Shown here piece after piece: positions 34,424 through 42,735 of a stretch of 64,000 nucleotides of DNA. Made by a program: the position numbers and the translations under genes. Origin of the DNA: Virgibacillus_F necropolis_A (GTDB lineage: Bacteria > Bacillota > Bacilli > Bacillales > Amphibacillaceae); assembly GCF_044793635.1 (NCBI RefSeq), contig NZ_CP084992.1, forward strand, positions 1,426,001 through 1,490,000, written 5' to 3'. The first letter of the stretch is position 1. Every line of letters starts with the position of its first letter. Below the pieces are notes generated by a model that did no database searches, was not told where the DNA came from, and worked only from the letters and a program-made list of their open reading frames with translations.

Positions 34424-36526
34424 TTAATAAATGGTTCTATTTTTGTCATCTGGGATACCAGACTTTCGATAAAAATACGCATTTATCTTATCCCTCCACT
34501 CCTCGGCATTGGATAATTGTAAATACAATCTTTCACGTACATTGTTGAACCTGTGTTCATCAATTTTTCCTTCTAATTGATCCCAGCGATTAATTAAATC
34601 TTTTACCTGTTCCACCCCACTGAAGTGCGTATCATAAATATGTTGGATCACATTATTACCATTTTTTAGTTTGTACGTGTAAGGTACATGATGGAAAAAT
34701 AAAAGCAGATCATCCGGGCATTTATCTAATGAATTGTAGATCTCGTTATTAGGCGAGAAATATTGAGCGGAAAACCCTGTTCCTGTCTCAACGGTTCGGT
34801 CAACACCTATCCCATCTCGGTCGGCAAAATGATACGTTCCCCACATCGAATATTCGTACCCATCCACATTTGGACCGTAATGATGATTAGGATTCACCAT
34901 CCAACCAACCCCGAGTGGAGCCGTATAGTTCTCATAAATACCCCAGGAATCTAAAAGCATTTCTTTAATTTGTATTCCAACAAACGGATCTTTTCCGAAC
35001 GTTAATTCAACCCATTCATCTGTTATTTCCTCTGTTTCAAGGTCCGGATTCCAAATCAAACGACCATAACCATAAAGATTTGCCTGGGCTAGGGTATTAC
35101 CAGTCCAATTGATATCATTACCGATATTAGATACAGCTGCTACGCCACTATAACGATAATTAAACTCTGTCCCTTCAACGATTGATTTAACAGTTGTTCC
35201 CTCACCTTTTGCAAAGGTATCGAAATTGAATATTTCTTTCCATTGTGGTACCAAATAGCATAAATCTTTTTGTTGGCCTGTATATTCTTGAGCTACTTGA
35301 AATTCGATCATTTGGTTGGTTTCCTCCATAGCACCAAATAGAGGTGAAACCGGTTCTCTGACTTGGAAATCCATTGGACCATTTTTCACTTGTAAAATGA
35401 CATTATCAAGAAACTTTCCATCTAACGGTTTAAAGTTGTCATAGGCTGCGCGTGCTCTATCGGTTGATCTGTCGCGCCAATCCTGTAAGCAATTATAGAC
35501 AAAGCATCTCCATACAACGATTCCATTAAATGGACGCAATGCTTCTGCTAAAACGTTGGCACCTTCTGCATGGTCTCTGTCATAGGAAAATGGGCCTGGA
35601 CGATGCTCCGAGTCTGCTTTCACAATAAAACCACCAAAGTCAGGTATGTAGTTGTAGATTTCGCCGACCTTATCCTTCCACCATTGTTGTACATTTGGAT
35701 CAAGTGGATCAGCAGTAGTTAAATTACCGATTTCTATTGGACTAGCATAATTGATACTTAAGAACGTTTGAATACCGTAAGACCTAAATATATCGGCTAC
35801 GTTTTGTACCTTAGGTAATAATTCACTGGTTATGAGGTTTGTTTCTACTTTCCAGACATTTACATTATTGATTGAAATAGCATTTATGCCTACAGAAGAA
35901 AGCATCCTCGCATAATCTCGAATTCGATCCAGATCATCAGCAAACTTATTATTATCGTAAAAAATAGATTTTCCTGAATAACCACGTTCAATACTTCCAT
36001 CCATATTATCCCACTGATTAAGCATTCTTATCTGATTCTTAGGCGTGTCAACAAGATCAAGATTATGGATTGTTTTCCTAGTTTGGATTAAGCGTAATAA
36101 ATGGAAAACTCCATACAGAACACCCTTGTCCGACTTCCCAATTAATACAATCCTTTCCCTTTCTCCCTGCTTAACCGATTTGATTAAATAACCTTCATCA
36201 TTTACCTTTTCTAATGTATCTGAAGGTATATCGTAATCCTCTAATTTAATGTTTTCATAAGTGCCCAATATAATAGTTGAATCATTATTAACACCATTTG
36301 AAATGGATGGTTCTTCCTTTAACATCGATTTAATTCCATATGCCATCTCGTTTGAGGCCGAGTCTAAAATAGATGACCCCCCCAGGAAAGCAATATTTAA
36401 GCAATAGGGTAAATATTGCTCCCTCGACTTTTGATCATCTATTTGCTTGTATTGTAACCAACAATTGTAACTGTTTTCTTGTTCTAAGCTACCACCAAAG
36501 TTAGTAGTTTCAACACTAGTATTCAT
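34424..36526 (-). CDS. aguA: GH67 alpha-glucuronidase
   Basis: A 700-residue cytoplasmic alpha-glucuronidase that removes (4-O-methyl)glucuronic acid from the non-reducing end of aldouronic oligosaccharides. The general acid glutamate is in VKADSEHRPGP; the other carboxylates are the aspartate in NGPMDFQVREP and the glutamate 28 residues later in AQEYTGQQ, the same spacing as in Geobacillus AguA. WNPDLETEEITDEWVE and the C-terminal FYRKSGIPDDKNRTIY are family-like. Length fits (about 680-700). A cre box is 36 nt upstream of the start. Its 3' end, promoter and downstream uxuA are duplicated at 39033-40467. Confidence 0.95.
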   Translation of the reverse strand: MNTSVETTNFGGSLEQENSYNCWLQYKQIDDQKSREQYLPYCLNIAFLGGSSILDSASNEMAYGIKSMLKEEPSISNGVNNDSTIILGTYENIKLEDYDIPSDTLEKVNDEGYLIKSVKQGERERIVLIGKSDKGVLYGVFHLLRLIQTRKTIHNLDLVDTPKNQIRMLNQWDNMDGSIERGYSGKSIFYDNNKFADDLDRIRDYARMLSSVGINAISINNVNVWKVETNLITSELLPKVQNVADIFRSYGIQTFLSINYASPIEIGNLTTADPLDPNVQQWWKDKVGEIYNYIPDFGGFIVKADSEHRPGPFSYDRDHAEGANVLAEALRPFNGIVVWRCFVYNCLQDWRDRSTDRARAAYDNFKPLDGKFLDNVILQVKNGPMDFQVREPVSPLFGAMEETNQMIEFQVAQEYTGQQKDLCYLVPQWKEIFNFDTFAKGEGTTVKSIVEGTEFNYRYSGVAAVSNIGNDINWTGNTLAQANLYGYGRLIWNPDLETEEITDEWVELTFGKDPFVGIQIKEMLLDSWGIYENYTAPLGVGWMVNPNHHYGPNVDGYEYSMWGTYHFADRDGIGVDRTVETGTGFSAQYFSPNNEIYNSLDKCPDDLLLFFHHVPYTYKLKNGNNVIQHIYDTHFSGVEQVKDLINRWDQLEGKIDEHRFNNVRERLYLQLSNAEEWRDKINAYFYRKSGIPDDKNRTIY

Positions 36527-36561
36527 AATTTACCCCTCTCTCGTCATTTATTGACACTATT

Positions 36562-36575
36562 TGATAACGGTTACA
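36562..36575 (-). promoter_or_regulatory. cre (CcpA) site upstream of aguA
   Basis: On the minus strand TGTAACCGTTATCA fits the cre consensus at all fixed positions. It is duplicated, with one mismatch, at 40412. Confidence 0.7.
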
Positions 36576-36851
36576 AAATAACTTGTACAAAGAACCTAAC
36601 CTTGTTCATTAAGAAATTATTTATCATGGACGAACCATAGTATCAGCACCGAACGTGTCTGATCAATCCATCGTAAATGTGTGCCAGTAGCTACACCAAA
36701 ACAAAGGTATTCTTCACCGTTTTATTCCCTGACGAAGTACTTAAAATATAAGATGTACTGCCTACATAAAATAATATCAACTTCACCTTAGTTTGTCTAT
36801 TAAATAAACAAAGAATTTCGACAAACAAAATATTTTGTTATTCGCAAAAAA

Positions 36852-37163
36852 GTGAATTCCTTGATTCATAGCCTTTGTGTCCCAACGGAGTTGAAACATG
36901 ATAAGGAAGTACATTTGGTGATGGTTACCTCTATATTTATTCGACATTTAAAACGTATTCCAACAATCAAAGACCTGATTAAACGTCTGAATGATGATTT
37001 TGTTTTTAAGCTGCATTGCGGGTATCTTGTTTCTGACAATCCCCCCACTGAAGCATCCTATTCTCGACTTTTAACGAAACTTAGTTTACCGGCTGTCCTA
37101 GGGAAAGCACAAGAAAAGGTTGTGCTTCAGGCGATTATTATGTTTATAACGCTTCAAAATTAG
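36852..37163 (+). pseudogene. Transposase fragment (DDE type, N-terminal part)
   Basis: A 103-codon open stretch reading VMVTSIFIRHLKRIPTIKDLIKRLNDDFVFKLHCGYLVSDNPP in translation, here cited in parts: RIPTIKDLIKRL, FKLHCGYLVSD and PTEASYSRLLTKL. This is the N-terminal, DUF772-like segment of IS1182/IS5-like transposases; the catalytic part is absent and the C-terminal residues lose similarity, so it is dead. A 16-bp palindrome AACAAAATATTTTGTT is just upstream (36824). It lies in the long gap 36527-37433 next to a duplication border. Between 36620 and 36823 nothing else was recognised. Confidence 0.65.
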
Positions 37164-37294
37164 CTAGTGATTTTATTAACGTAATCTCAACAACAAGTCG
37201 CTTAAAACGGTTTTCTTAATAAAGATTCAACAAACAATTATGAAAATGATTCAAATAAAAGTAACAAGGAAAATTTACCTTATTTCCGAAAACC

Positions 37295-37351
37295 CACTCT
37301 ACTTCTTTAGTTAAAATACTTAAAGTCTGAATTCAAGCGTTGTCCGCTTAA
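37295..37351 (-). pseudogene. Remnant of a GH43 gene 3' end
   Basis: The segment 37314-37351 matches 43476-43513, the last codons of the GH43 xylosidase gene, at 36 of 38 bases, and similarity continues over the stop region to 37295. It encodes the SGQRLNSDF-like end followed by a stop. No further GH43 sequence lies upstream, so a second copy has been lost by deletion. Confidence 0.6.
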
Positions 37352-37433
37352 TAGTAATCCTCGCGACCACCCCAGAACACATAATTCTCTACGTCATTAC
37401 CTCAAAATCTTCCTCTTTTAGGAATGTATTTTC

Positions 37434-38852
37434 CTATCTTTCTAACTCAATATCCAAATATCTTTCTATATTATTAAAGGATATATCCTGGACCAACTTG
37501 CCGAGACTTTCCACGTCATTTGGATATTCACCATTTTCCACCCATTTTCCAACGATATTACATAAAATTCTTCTAAAGTATTCATGCCTTGTGTAGGAAA
37601 GTAGACTACGAGAATCTGTAAGCATTCCAATAAACCTTGATAAAATACCAACATTGGCTAGTGTTTTTATTTGTGCTTCCATTCCATCCCGTTGATCATT
37701 AAACCACCAAGCTGTTCCAAATTGGATTTTTCCAGGTATATCTCCTTGAAAGTTCCCTGCCATCGTAGCCATCATATAATTATCTCGTGGGTTTAAGTTA
37801 TACAAAATTGTTTTGGGAAGTTCATTTGTTATATCTAACTCATTTAATAAATTAGATAAGTCTTCCGCATATGTGAAATCTGCAATCGAATCAAAGCCAG
37901 TATTTGGTCCAACTTTTTCTAACATTCTTGTATTAGTACTGCGTAATCCACCAATATGGAATTGCATAGACCAACCTTTATTTGAATAAAGTTTTCCTAG
38001 AAATACTAATACATAAGATTTAAATTGAGTTGCTTCTTCTTCTGAAATTGACCTTTTATTTCGTGCCTTTTCAAAAATAATCTCACATGTTTGTTGATCC
38101 GCATCGACGTAGAATGATGAGTCAAGTCCATGATCGGATAAACGACACCCTACTTCATGAAAATAATCTACTCGATTTGACAACGCTTGTAAAAATTCTG
38201 TGAATGTATATATAACGCTACCATAAACGCTTTCTAATCTTTCAATCCAGTTCACAAATGTATCCGCATGTATGTTAAGTGCTCCATCTGGACGAAATGT
38301 CGGTAACACTTTAGTATCAAATGAATGATCTTCCTTCAATTGTTTGTGGTAATCCAACGAATCAACCGGGTCATCAGTTGTGCATAGTGCTCTTACATCA
38401 AATTGTTTTATTATTTCCCGTGCAGAAAAGTTTCCTTGCTGTATTTTTTTATTACTTTTTTGCCATATTTGTTCTGCTGTTTCCGAAGTTAATACTTCAT
38501 CAATTCCAAAACAACGTTGCAGTTCCAGATGTGTCCAATGATAAAGTGGATTTCCTATCAACTGAGGAACTGTTTCTGCCCACTTGATAAACTTTTCTTT
38601 ATCACTTTTAGATCCAGTAACGTATTCTTCCGGAACGCCATTTGCTCTTAACAAACGCCACTTATAGTGGTCCTCACCCAACCAAGCTTCTGCAATAGAT
38701 GAAAATCTTCTGTCTTCAGCAATTTCTTTGGCCGTAAGATGACAATGGTAGTCAAAAATGGGCATGTCCTTTGCATACTTATGAAAAAGTTCCTTAGCGG
38801 TTTCCGTTTCTAATAAAAAGTCTTTGTCCAAAAATTGCTTCATACTGTCCAC
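37434..38852 (-). CDS. uxaC: Glucuronate isomerase
   Basis: A 472-residue uronate isomerase, converting D-glucuronate to D-fructuronate (and galacturonate to tagaturonate). It belongs to the amidohydrolase superfamily: DYHCHLTAKEIAEDRRF has the first metal histidines, VRALCTTDDPVDSLDYH and MQFHIGGLRSTNTRM follow, and GTAWWFNDQRDGMEAQIKTLA with MLTDSRSLLSYTRHEYFRR completes the active site. It lies between a transposase-containing gap downstream and a lyxose isomerase remnant 6 nt upstream. It uses the glucuronate freed by AguA; the 4-O-methyl form would need demethylation elsewhere. Confidence 0.95.
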   Translation of the reverse strand: MDSMKQFLDKDFLLETETAKELFHKYAKDMPIFDYHCHLTAKEIAEDRRFSSIAEAWLGEDHYKWRLLRANGVPEEYVTGSKSDKEKFIKWAETVPQLIGNPLYHWTHLELQRCFGIDEVLTSETAEQIWQKSNKKIQQGNFSAREIIKQFDVRALCTTDDPVDSLDYHKQLKEDHSFDTKVLPTFRPDGALNIHADTFVNWIERLESVYGSVIYTFTEFLQALSNRVDYFHEVGCRLSDHGLDSSFYVDADQQTCEIIFEKARNKRSISEEEATQFKSYVLVFLGKLYSNKGWSMQFHIGGLRSTNTRMLEKVGPNTGFDSIADFTYAEDLSNLLNELDITNELPKTILYNLNPRDNYMMATMAGNFQGDIPGKIQFGTAWWFNDQRDGMEAQIKTLANVGILSRFIGMLTDSRSLLSYTRHEYFRRILCNIVGKWVENGEYPNDVESLGKLVQDISFNNIERYLDIELER

Positions 38853-38858
38853 CTCTTT

Positions 38859-39023
38859 TTATTCTGGATTATCAAAATTAGTAATTCTTATAATTCGAGG
38901 ATCAGTAAAAATATCAGATTCATCTTTACTTGTAGTTGAAAACTCAGAAATAATCGCACCATCTTCGGCTGCCTGGAACCAATGCAATGTATTTGGTGGG
39001 ATGGTGTATTGCTTTAAAACCAT
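38859..39023 (-). pseudogene. C-terminal fragment of a D-lyxose isomerase-like cupin
   Basis: On the minus strand 54 codons and a stop encode TIPPNTLHWFQAAEDGAIIS, then SEFSTTSKDESDIFTDPRII. This is the C-terminal cupin strand region of D-lyxose ketol-isomerase-like proteins (full length about 225 residues). The N-terminal three quarters are missing, and the fragment starts 10 nt from the end of the duplicated uxuA. It may still be translated from an ATG at 39023 but cannot form a cupin barrel. It was probably truncated when the uxuA segment arrived. Confidence 0.75.
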
Positions 39024-39032
39024 ACTTTATAA

Positions 39033-40133
39033 TCAGTTGATTAAATCTTTTGACCTTAGAGAATCTTTTTGGCGCTTGTCATTTACAAGGCCATCCCAAA
39101 TCCCCCATAGGTACATAATCCCCAGGGCTCTATCATAAAGACCATACCCTGGTCTACATTGCTCATCGAAAATATGTCGTCCATGGTCCGGACGTACATA
39201 ACCTGTAAACCCACTATCATGATAGGTTTTAACAATATTACAAATATCTACCGATCCATCGACTGCTCTATGCGATGTTTCTATAAAGTCACCATTTTCA
39301 TAGACCTTTAAATTCCTGATATGAGCAAATGGTATTCTATCTGCAAATTCTCTTATTATTTCAGGGATGTTATTATCCGGATTTGCTCCGAGTGAACCAC
39401 TACAAAGCGTAAGACCATTTGCAGGATTATCAACTAACTTTAAAAACCTTCTAATGTTTTCTTTTGATATAAGTAAGCGTGGTAACCCAAAGATTGGCCA
39501 TGGTGGATCATCCGGATGAATAGCCATTTTAATATCATTTTGTTCAGCTATTGGGATAACCTGTTCCAGGAAATACTTCAGGTTGTCCCACAAATCCTCT
39601 GTCGTGACCCGACTGTATCTATCAAATAATTGTCGAAGTGATTTCAATCTTTCCGGTTCCCAACCAGGCATGGTAAAATTCGAATTGTTGCCTATTTTAT
39701 CAACCAATTCTAGTGGATCCATGTTTTCAACTTTAGCCTTTTCGTAAAACATGGCAGTCGATCCATCCTCTAGTTGCTTAAATAGTTCTGTTCGAGTCCA
39801 ATCGAAAACGGGCATGAAATTGTAGCAAATCACCTTTACGCCAGCCGCTGCTAAATTTTCTATTGTTTTTTTATAGTTTTCTATATATAAATCCCTAGTC
39901 GGCAAACCAAGCTTTATATCCTCATGAACATTGACACTTTCTACCACATCTATATGGAATCCATGGCGATCAGCTTGTGACTTTACAGCCTCTATTTGCT
40001 TTTTAGGCCATTCCTCGCCAGCCGGAATGTCATGTAAAGCCCATACAATTCCCTCAACACCAGGTATATGTTTAATGTGATTCAGTTTTACACTATCGTT
40101 TCCTTCTCCAAACCAACGAAATACCATTTTCAT
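39033..40133 (-). CDS. uxuA: Mannonate dehydratase, copy 2
   Basis: A 366-residue near-duplicate of the uxuA at 33212. All active-site segments (HPDDPPWPIFG, NLKVYENGDFIETSH, YVRPDHGRHI) are kept. Differences are few, such as Trp to Arg in DRYSWV, Trp to Phe in GRHIWDE, Glu to Val in HRAEDG, and a different C-terminal tail after about residue 355 where the duplication ends. It probably remains functional. The upstream DNA is a decayed aguA. No uxuB follows this copy; instead a lyxose isomerase scrap and uxaC do. Confidence 0.92.
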   Translation of the reverse strand: MKMVFRWFGEGNDSVKLNHIKHIPGVEGIVWALHDIPAGEEWPKKQIEAVKSQADRHGFHIDVVESVNVHEDIKLGLPTRDLYIENYKKTIENLAAAGVKVICYNFMPVFDWTRTELFKQLEDGSTAMFYEKAKVENMDPLELVDKIGNNSNFTMPGWEPERLKSLRQLFDRYSRVTTEDLWDNLKYFLEQVIPIAEQNDIKMAIHPDDPPWPIFGLPRLLISKENIRRFLKLVDNPANGLTLCSGSLGANPDNNIPEIIREFADRIPFAHIRNLKVYENGDFIETSHRAVDGSVDICNIVKTYHDSGFTGYVRPDHGRHIFDEQCRPGYGLYDRALGIMYLWGIWDGLVNDKRQKDSLRSKDLIN

Positions 40134-40148
40134 GTCATCTTCCACCAA

Positions 40149-40467
40149 TCGGTCACAGTTATTAGGGCTGTATAGTTCATGTAGCGCTTGTTAGCCCGCT
40201 CAATGCAGTCAACATATTGTTCAATAAATGGTTCTATTTTTATCGTCTGAGATACTAGACTTTCGATAATAATATGTATTACTATCCCTCCATATTATTG
40301 AACCTGTATTAATCACATTATTACAATTTTTTAGTTTATACGTATAGAGCAACACTAGATTCATACATCAGCACTCTCCCGATATCTTTGAATATGCTCT
40401 TTAAAACTATTTGGTAACGATTACAAAATAAAGTATACAAAAAACTTACCCTTATTCATTAAGAAAC
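40149..40467 (-). pseudogene. aguA: Deleted aguA copy with its duplicated promoter region
   Basis: Positions 40149-40351 match the 3' end of aguA and the aguA-uxuA spacer. The translation YYRKSSISDDKNRTIY ends in TGA at 40221, paralleling FYRKSGIPDDKNRTIY of the intact gene. Small scraps around 40295-40351 match 34545-34680. Positions 40400-40467 match the aguA upstream region 36550-36620, including the cre box. About 1.9 kb of the gene between them is gone. It fills the 40134-40466 gap. Confidence 0.85.
40412..40425 (-). promoter_or_regulatory. Duplicated cre-like site
   Basis: The minus-strand TGTAATCGTTACCA has one mismatch to the cre consensus and is the counterpart of the site at 36562. 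It may now control uxuA copy 2 and uxaC. Confidence 0.5.
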
Positions 40468-41144
40468 TATTTAAAATATCCTGGATAAAGAATCTTCACT
40501 TCTCCCATTTCTATATTTACTAATTTCAAATGGGATTCCATAATCTCTTGCGCACGGTCTGGATCACCATTAGAAATATAATTAAAAATATCTTTATGTT
40601 GCGAAACAACAACTTTCCAGTCAGGGATTGACGCCAAGCGCAGCATACGAAGTCTGTCAAAGTGACTATTCATTTGCCTTACCATGTTCCATGTGCGTAA
40701 TTTTTTACACCCATCAAATAATAGGCGATGAAACTCCTCATCCAGTTCAAACAGTCTGTGGTGGGAATCTTTCTCTAAACACAATTCTTGTAATGTAATA
40801 TTAGTTTCCAGCTGGAATAATTGATCCTTGTTAAAGGTTTGACTGGCCTCTTTTACGATAGCCTTTTCAATACTCTCTCTAACAAAACGTCCTTCTTCTA
40901 CAAGCTGCGGATCGATTTTTGTTATAATCGTTCCACTTTGGGGGTAGACACCTAATAACTCTTCATGTGCTAATTTCAAAAATGCCTCACGGACTGGAGT
41001 TCTACTAACTTGAAGTCTTTCAGAGACCTCTTTTTCAGAAATTTTTGTGCCAGGTTCTAAATCTAGATCAATGATCTGTTTTTTTATTGTGTGGTATACA
41101 AAGTCACGTGTTGATCCATTAATCCTTTTATCAGTAATTAACAT
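40467..41144 (-). CDS. GntR-family regulator with FCD domain, UxuR/ExuR-like
   Basis: A 225-residue transcription regulator. The winged helix (FVYHTIKKQIIDLDLEPGT, SERLQVSRTPVREAFLKLA) occupies residues 8-75 and an FCD ligand-binding domain (VEEGRFVRESIEKAIVKEA, LDEEFHRLLFDGC, HFDRLRMLRL) the rest; its histidines would bind a metal and a uronate-type acid. The start at 41144 follows GAGGTGAAGG; the earlier in-frame start at 41192 lacks a site. It lies directly upstream of the duplicated aguA-uxuA region. It probably senses fructuronate or an aldouronate and controls the glucuronate genes and transporter. Confidence 0.87.
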   Translation of the reverse strand: MLITDKRINGSTRDFVYHTIKKQIIDLDLEPGTKISEKEVSERLQVSRTPVREAFLKLAHEELLGVYPQSGTIITKIDPQLVEEGRFVRESIEKAIVKEASQTFNKDQLFQLETNITLQELCLEKDSHHRLFELDEEFHRLLFDGCKKLRTWNMVRQMNSHFDRLRMLRLASIPDWKVVVSQHKDIFNYISNGDPDRAQEIMESHLKLVNIEMGEVKILYPGYFK

Positions 41145-41209
41145 ATCCTTCACCTCATCGTTTTCATGAAATAACAATACTTGAACCAACAAACGCTAAT
41201 ATTAATTAT

Positions 41210-41223
41210 ACTAGTATGGTAGT
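41210..41223. promoter_or_regulatory. Putative autoregulatory operator of the GntR regulator
   Basis: ACTAGTATGGTAGT, with the ACTA-N6-TAGT dyad, lies 66 nt upstream of the regulator start and recurs at 32249 in front of the transporter operon. Confidence 0.5.
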
Positions 41224-41292
41224 TACAGTATATTGTTATTTTTCAAATAATTCAATAGTAAATTGAGATTATTTACAATTTTTTTATAATGA

Positions 41293-41470
41293 CAAAAGCG
41301 CAAGCGCCGTTTAATGCCGTCTGACCTGGACGACGCCGTATGAGATTAGATTCACTTTGACTTATCGCGAGGAGGAGTCATGTTTATTGCGCCGAGTTTA
41401 CGAGAAGCAGGAAGGCACTAGTACGTCCTGTACGTCGGACCTGGACGACGCCCTGCATGGGACCAAAATA
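41293..41470. repeat. GC-rich intergenic repeat (family D)
   Basis: AAGCGCAAGCGCCG, then two copies of GACCTGGACGACGCC (41327 and 41439), with GGAGGAGTCATG and GTACGTCCTGTACGTCGGAC between them. The higher GC content contrasts with neighbouring DNA, and such AAGCGCAAGCGCC-headed repeats are common in Bacillaceae intergenic regions. It occupies most of the 41145-41567 gap. Confidence 0.6.
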
Positions 41471-41503
41471 TTCAATGTCAACCTTTTAAACATTTTTTAC
41501 TAA

Positions 41504-41540
41504 TTGAAAAAGAAACAAGGACAAATTTTATCCTTGTTTC
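41504..41540 (-). terminator. Terminator after the Gfo/Idh/MocA gene
   Basis: GAAACAAGGA and TCCTTGTTTC pair with a 9-nt loop; on the minus strand TTTTTC follows. It lies 28 nt beyond the stop codon and ends the operon that starts near 48428 or 45029. Confidence 0.75.
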
Positions 41541-41567
41541 AAAATATCTTTTCTAGTCTGCAATCCA

Positions 41568-42683
41568 TTAAAACTTGATTAAGTCATTAAAGTTATGTTG
41601 GTTAATACCAACGGGAAGTGGATACGGTTGTTCGCACTTACTCATTATTTCATAATGCCGATTTGAATCTGAAGCATCATGAAATCCGTGCATGATGTCT
41701 AATACATGAAAAGCGAGATCACCGTTTGCCCTAGGTGTTTCCTCTTTTAAGATAGCAGCAGCCATATCAGCAACACCTAATCCTCTACTGTTTTCACTGA
41801 AGCCATTTGTCAGGGGAATTTCACTCCAATTTTCATGATCATGTCTACGAACATATACCGGTCCACCAAAAGTATTAGGATCTGGAACACTCAAGCTTCC
41901 TTCGATTCCATGGATTTCTATATAAGGTAATTGGTGATGCCATGTGTCAAAACTAGTAATAATTGAGCCCACTGCACCATTTTCAAAATCGAGTACACCA
42001 TTAATTTGTGTTGGTGTTTCCACCCGAATCTTTTCCCCATATTTTTCTTTACTAGTAATCATTCTTTCTGGAAATGCTATATTAGTTGAACCTGTTACTC
42101 GTTTAGCCGGTCCCAAAAGTGACACTAAAGCAGTCAGGTAGTAAGGGCCCATATCAAACATGGGTCCCCCACCTTTTTGATAAAAAAATCCAGGATCAGG
42201 ATGCCAGCTTTCATGTCCATGATGCATCATGAACGCAGTTGCAGAAATAGGCTTTCCAATCCAACCATCATCAATTAACTTTCGACTTGTTTGTAGTCCA
42301 GCACCTAGAAAAGTATCTGGTGCATTCCCTACAAGTAATCCTTTTTCTTTTGCAACTTGTAACACTTGTTGCCCTTCTTCACGTGTTACAGCAAGAGGTT
42401 TTTCCCCGTACACATGTTTACCAACCTCCAATGCAGCGAGTGCTACCTTTGTATGTACAGCTGGAGGAGTTAAATTAATGACAAGATCAATATCTGGGTC
42501 AGCTAATAGTTCTTCTGTAGTATAAACGTTGGGTATATCAAATTCCTCAGCACGCTGTTTTGCCCGATCTATGTCAACATCGGCACAAGCAACAATATCA
42601 TAGACATCAAATAGTTTTGACGTTTTGAAATAGATTCCACTTATATTCCCACAACCAACAATTCCTACATTTAATTTCTCCAT
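41568..42683 (-). CDS. Gfo/Idh/MocA-family oxidoreductase
   Basis: A 371-residue oxidoreductase. The nucleotide motif is GIVGCGNISGIYFKT; the EKP motif is HVYGEKPLAVTREEG; GGGPMFDMGPYYLTALVSLLG holds the region of the catalytic histidine, here replaced by tyrosines (MGPYYLT), as seen in a subset of the family. It is 52 nt downstream of a ThuA-like gene; ThuA plus Gfo pairs are frequent in sugar clusters. Candidate substrates are D-xylose or a keto-sugar. It is the last gene before a terminator. Confidence 0.87.
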   Translation of the reverse strand: MEKLNVGIVGCGNISGIYFKTSKLFDVYDIVACADVDIDRAKQRAEEFDIPNVYTTEELLADPDIDLVINLTPPAVHTKVALAALEVGKHVYGEKPLAVTREEGQQVLQVAKEKGLLVGNAPDTFLGAGLQTSRKLIDDGWIGKPISATAFMMHHGHESWHPDPGFFYQKGGGPMFDMGPYYLTALVSLLGPAKRVTGSTNIAFPERMITSKEKYGEKIRVETPTQINGVLDFENGAVGSIITSFDTWHHQLPYIEIHGIEGSLSVPDPNTFGGPVYVRRHDHENWSEIPLTNGFSENSRGLGVADMAAAILKEETPRANGDLAFHVLDIMHGFHDASDSNRHYEIMSKCEQPYPLPVGINQHNFNDLIKF

Positions 42684-42735
42684 TTGACATACCTCATATT
42701 TCTTATAGTTTAGTACGTATATTTTGCCGAAGTTT

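Noticed and set aside
36866..37048. Minus-strand open frame opposite the transposase fragment
   Set aside because: The plus-strand translation has the transposase-like segments; the other strand has none.
41293..41470. Repeated GACCTGGACGACGCC units as a CRISPR array
   Set aside because: Only two copies, spaced over 100 nt apart, with no regular spacers and no cas genes nearby.
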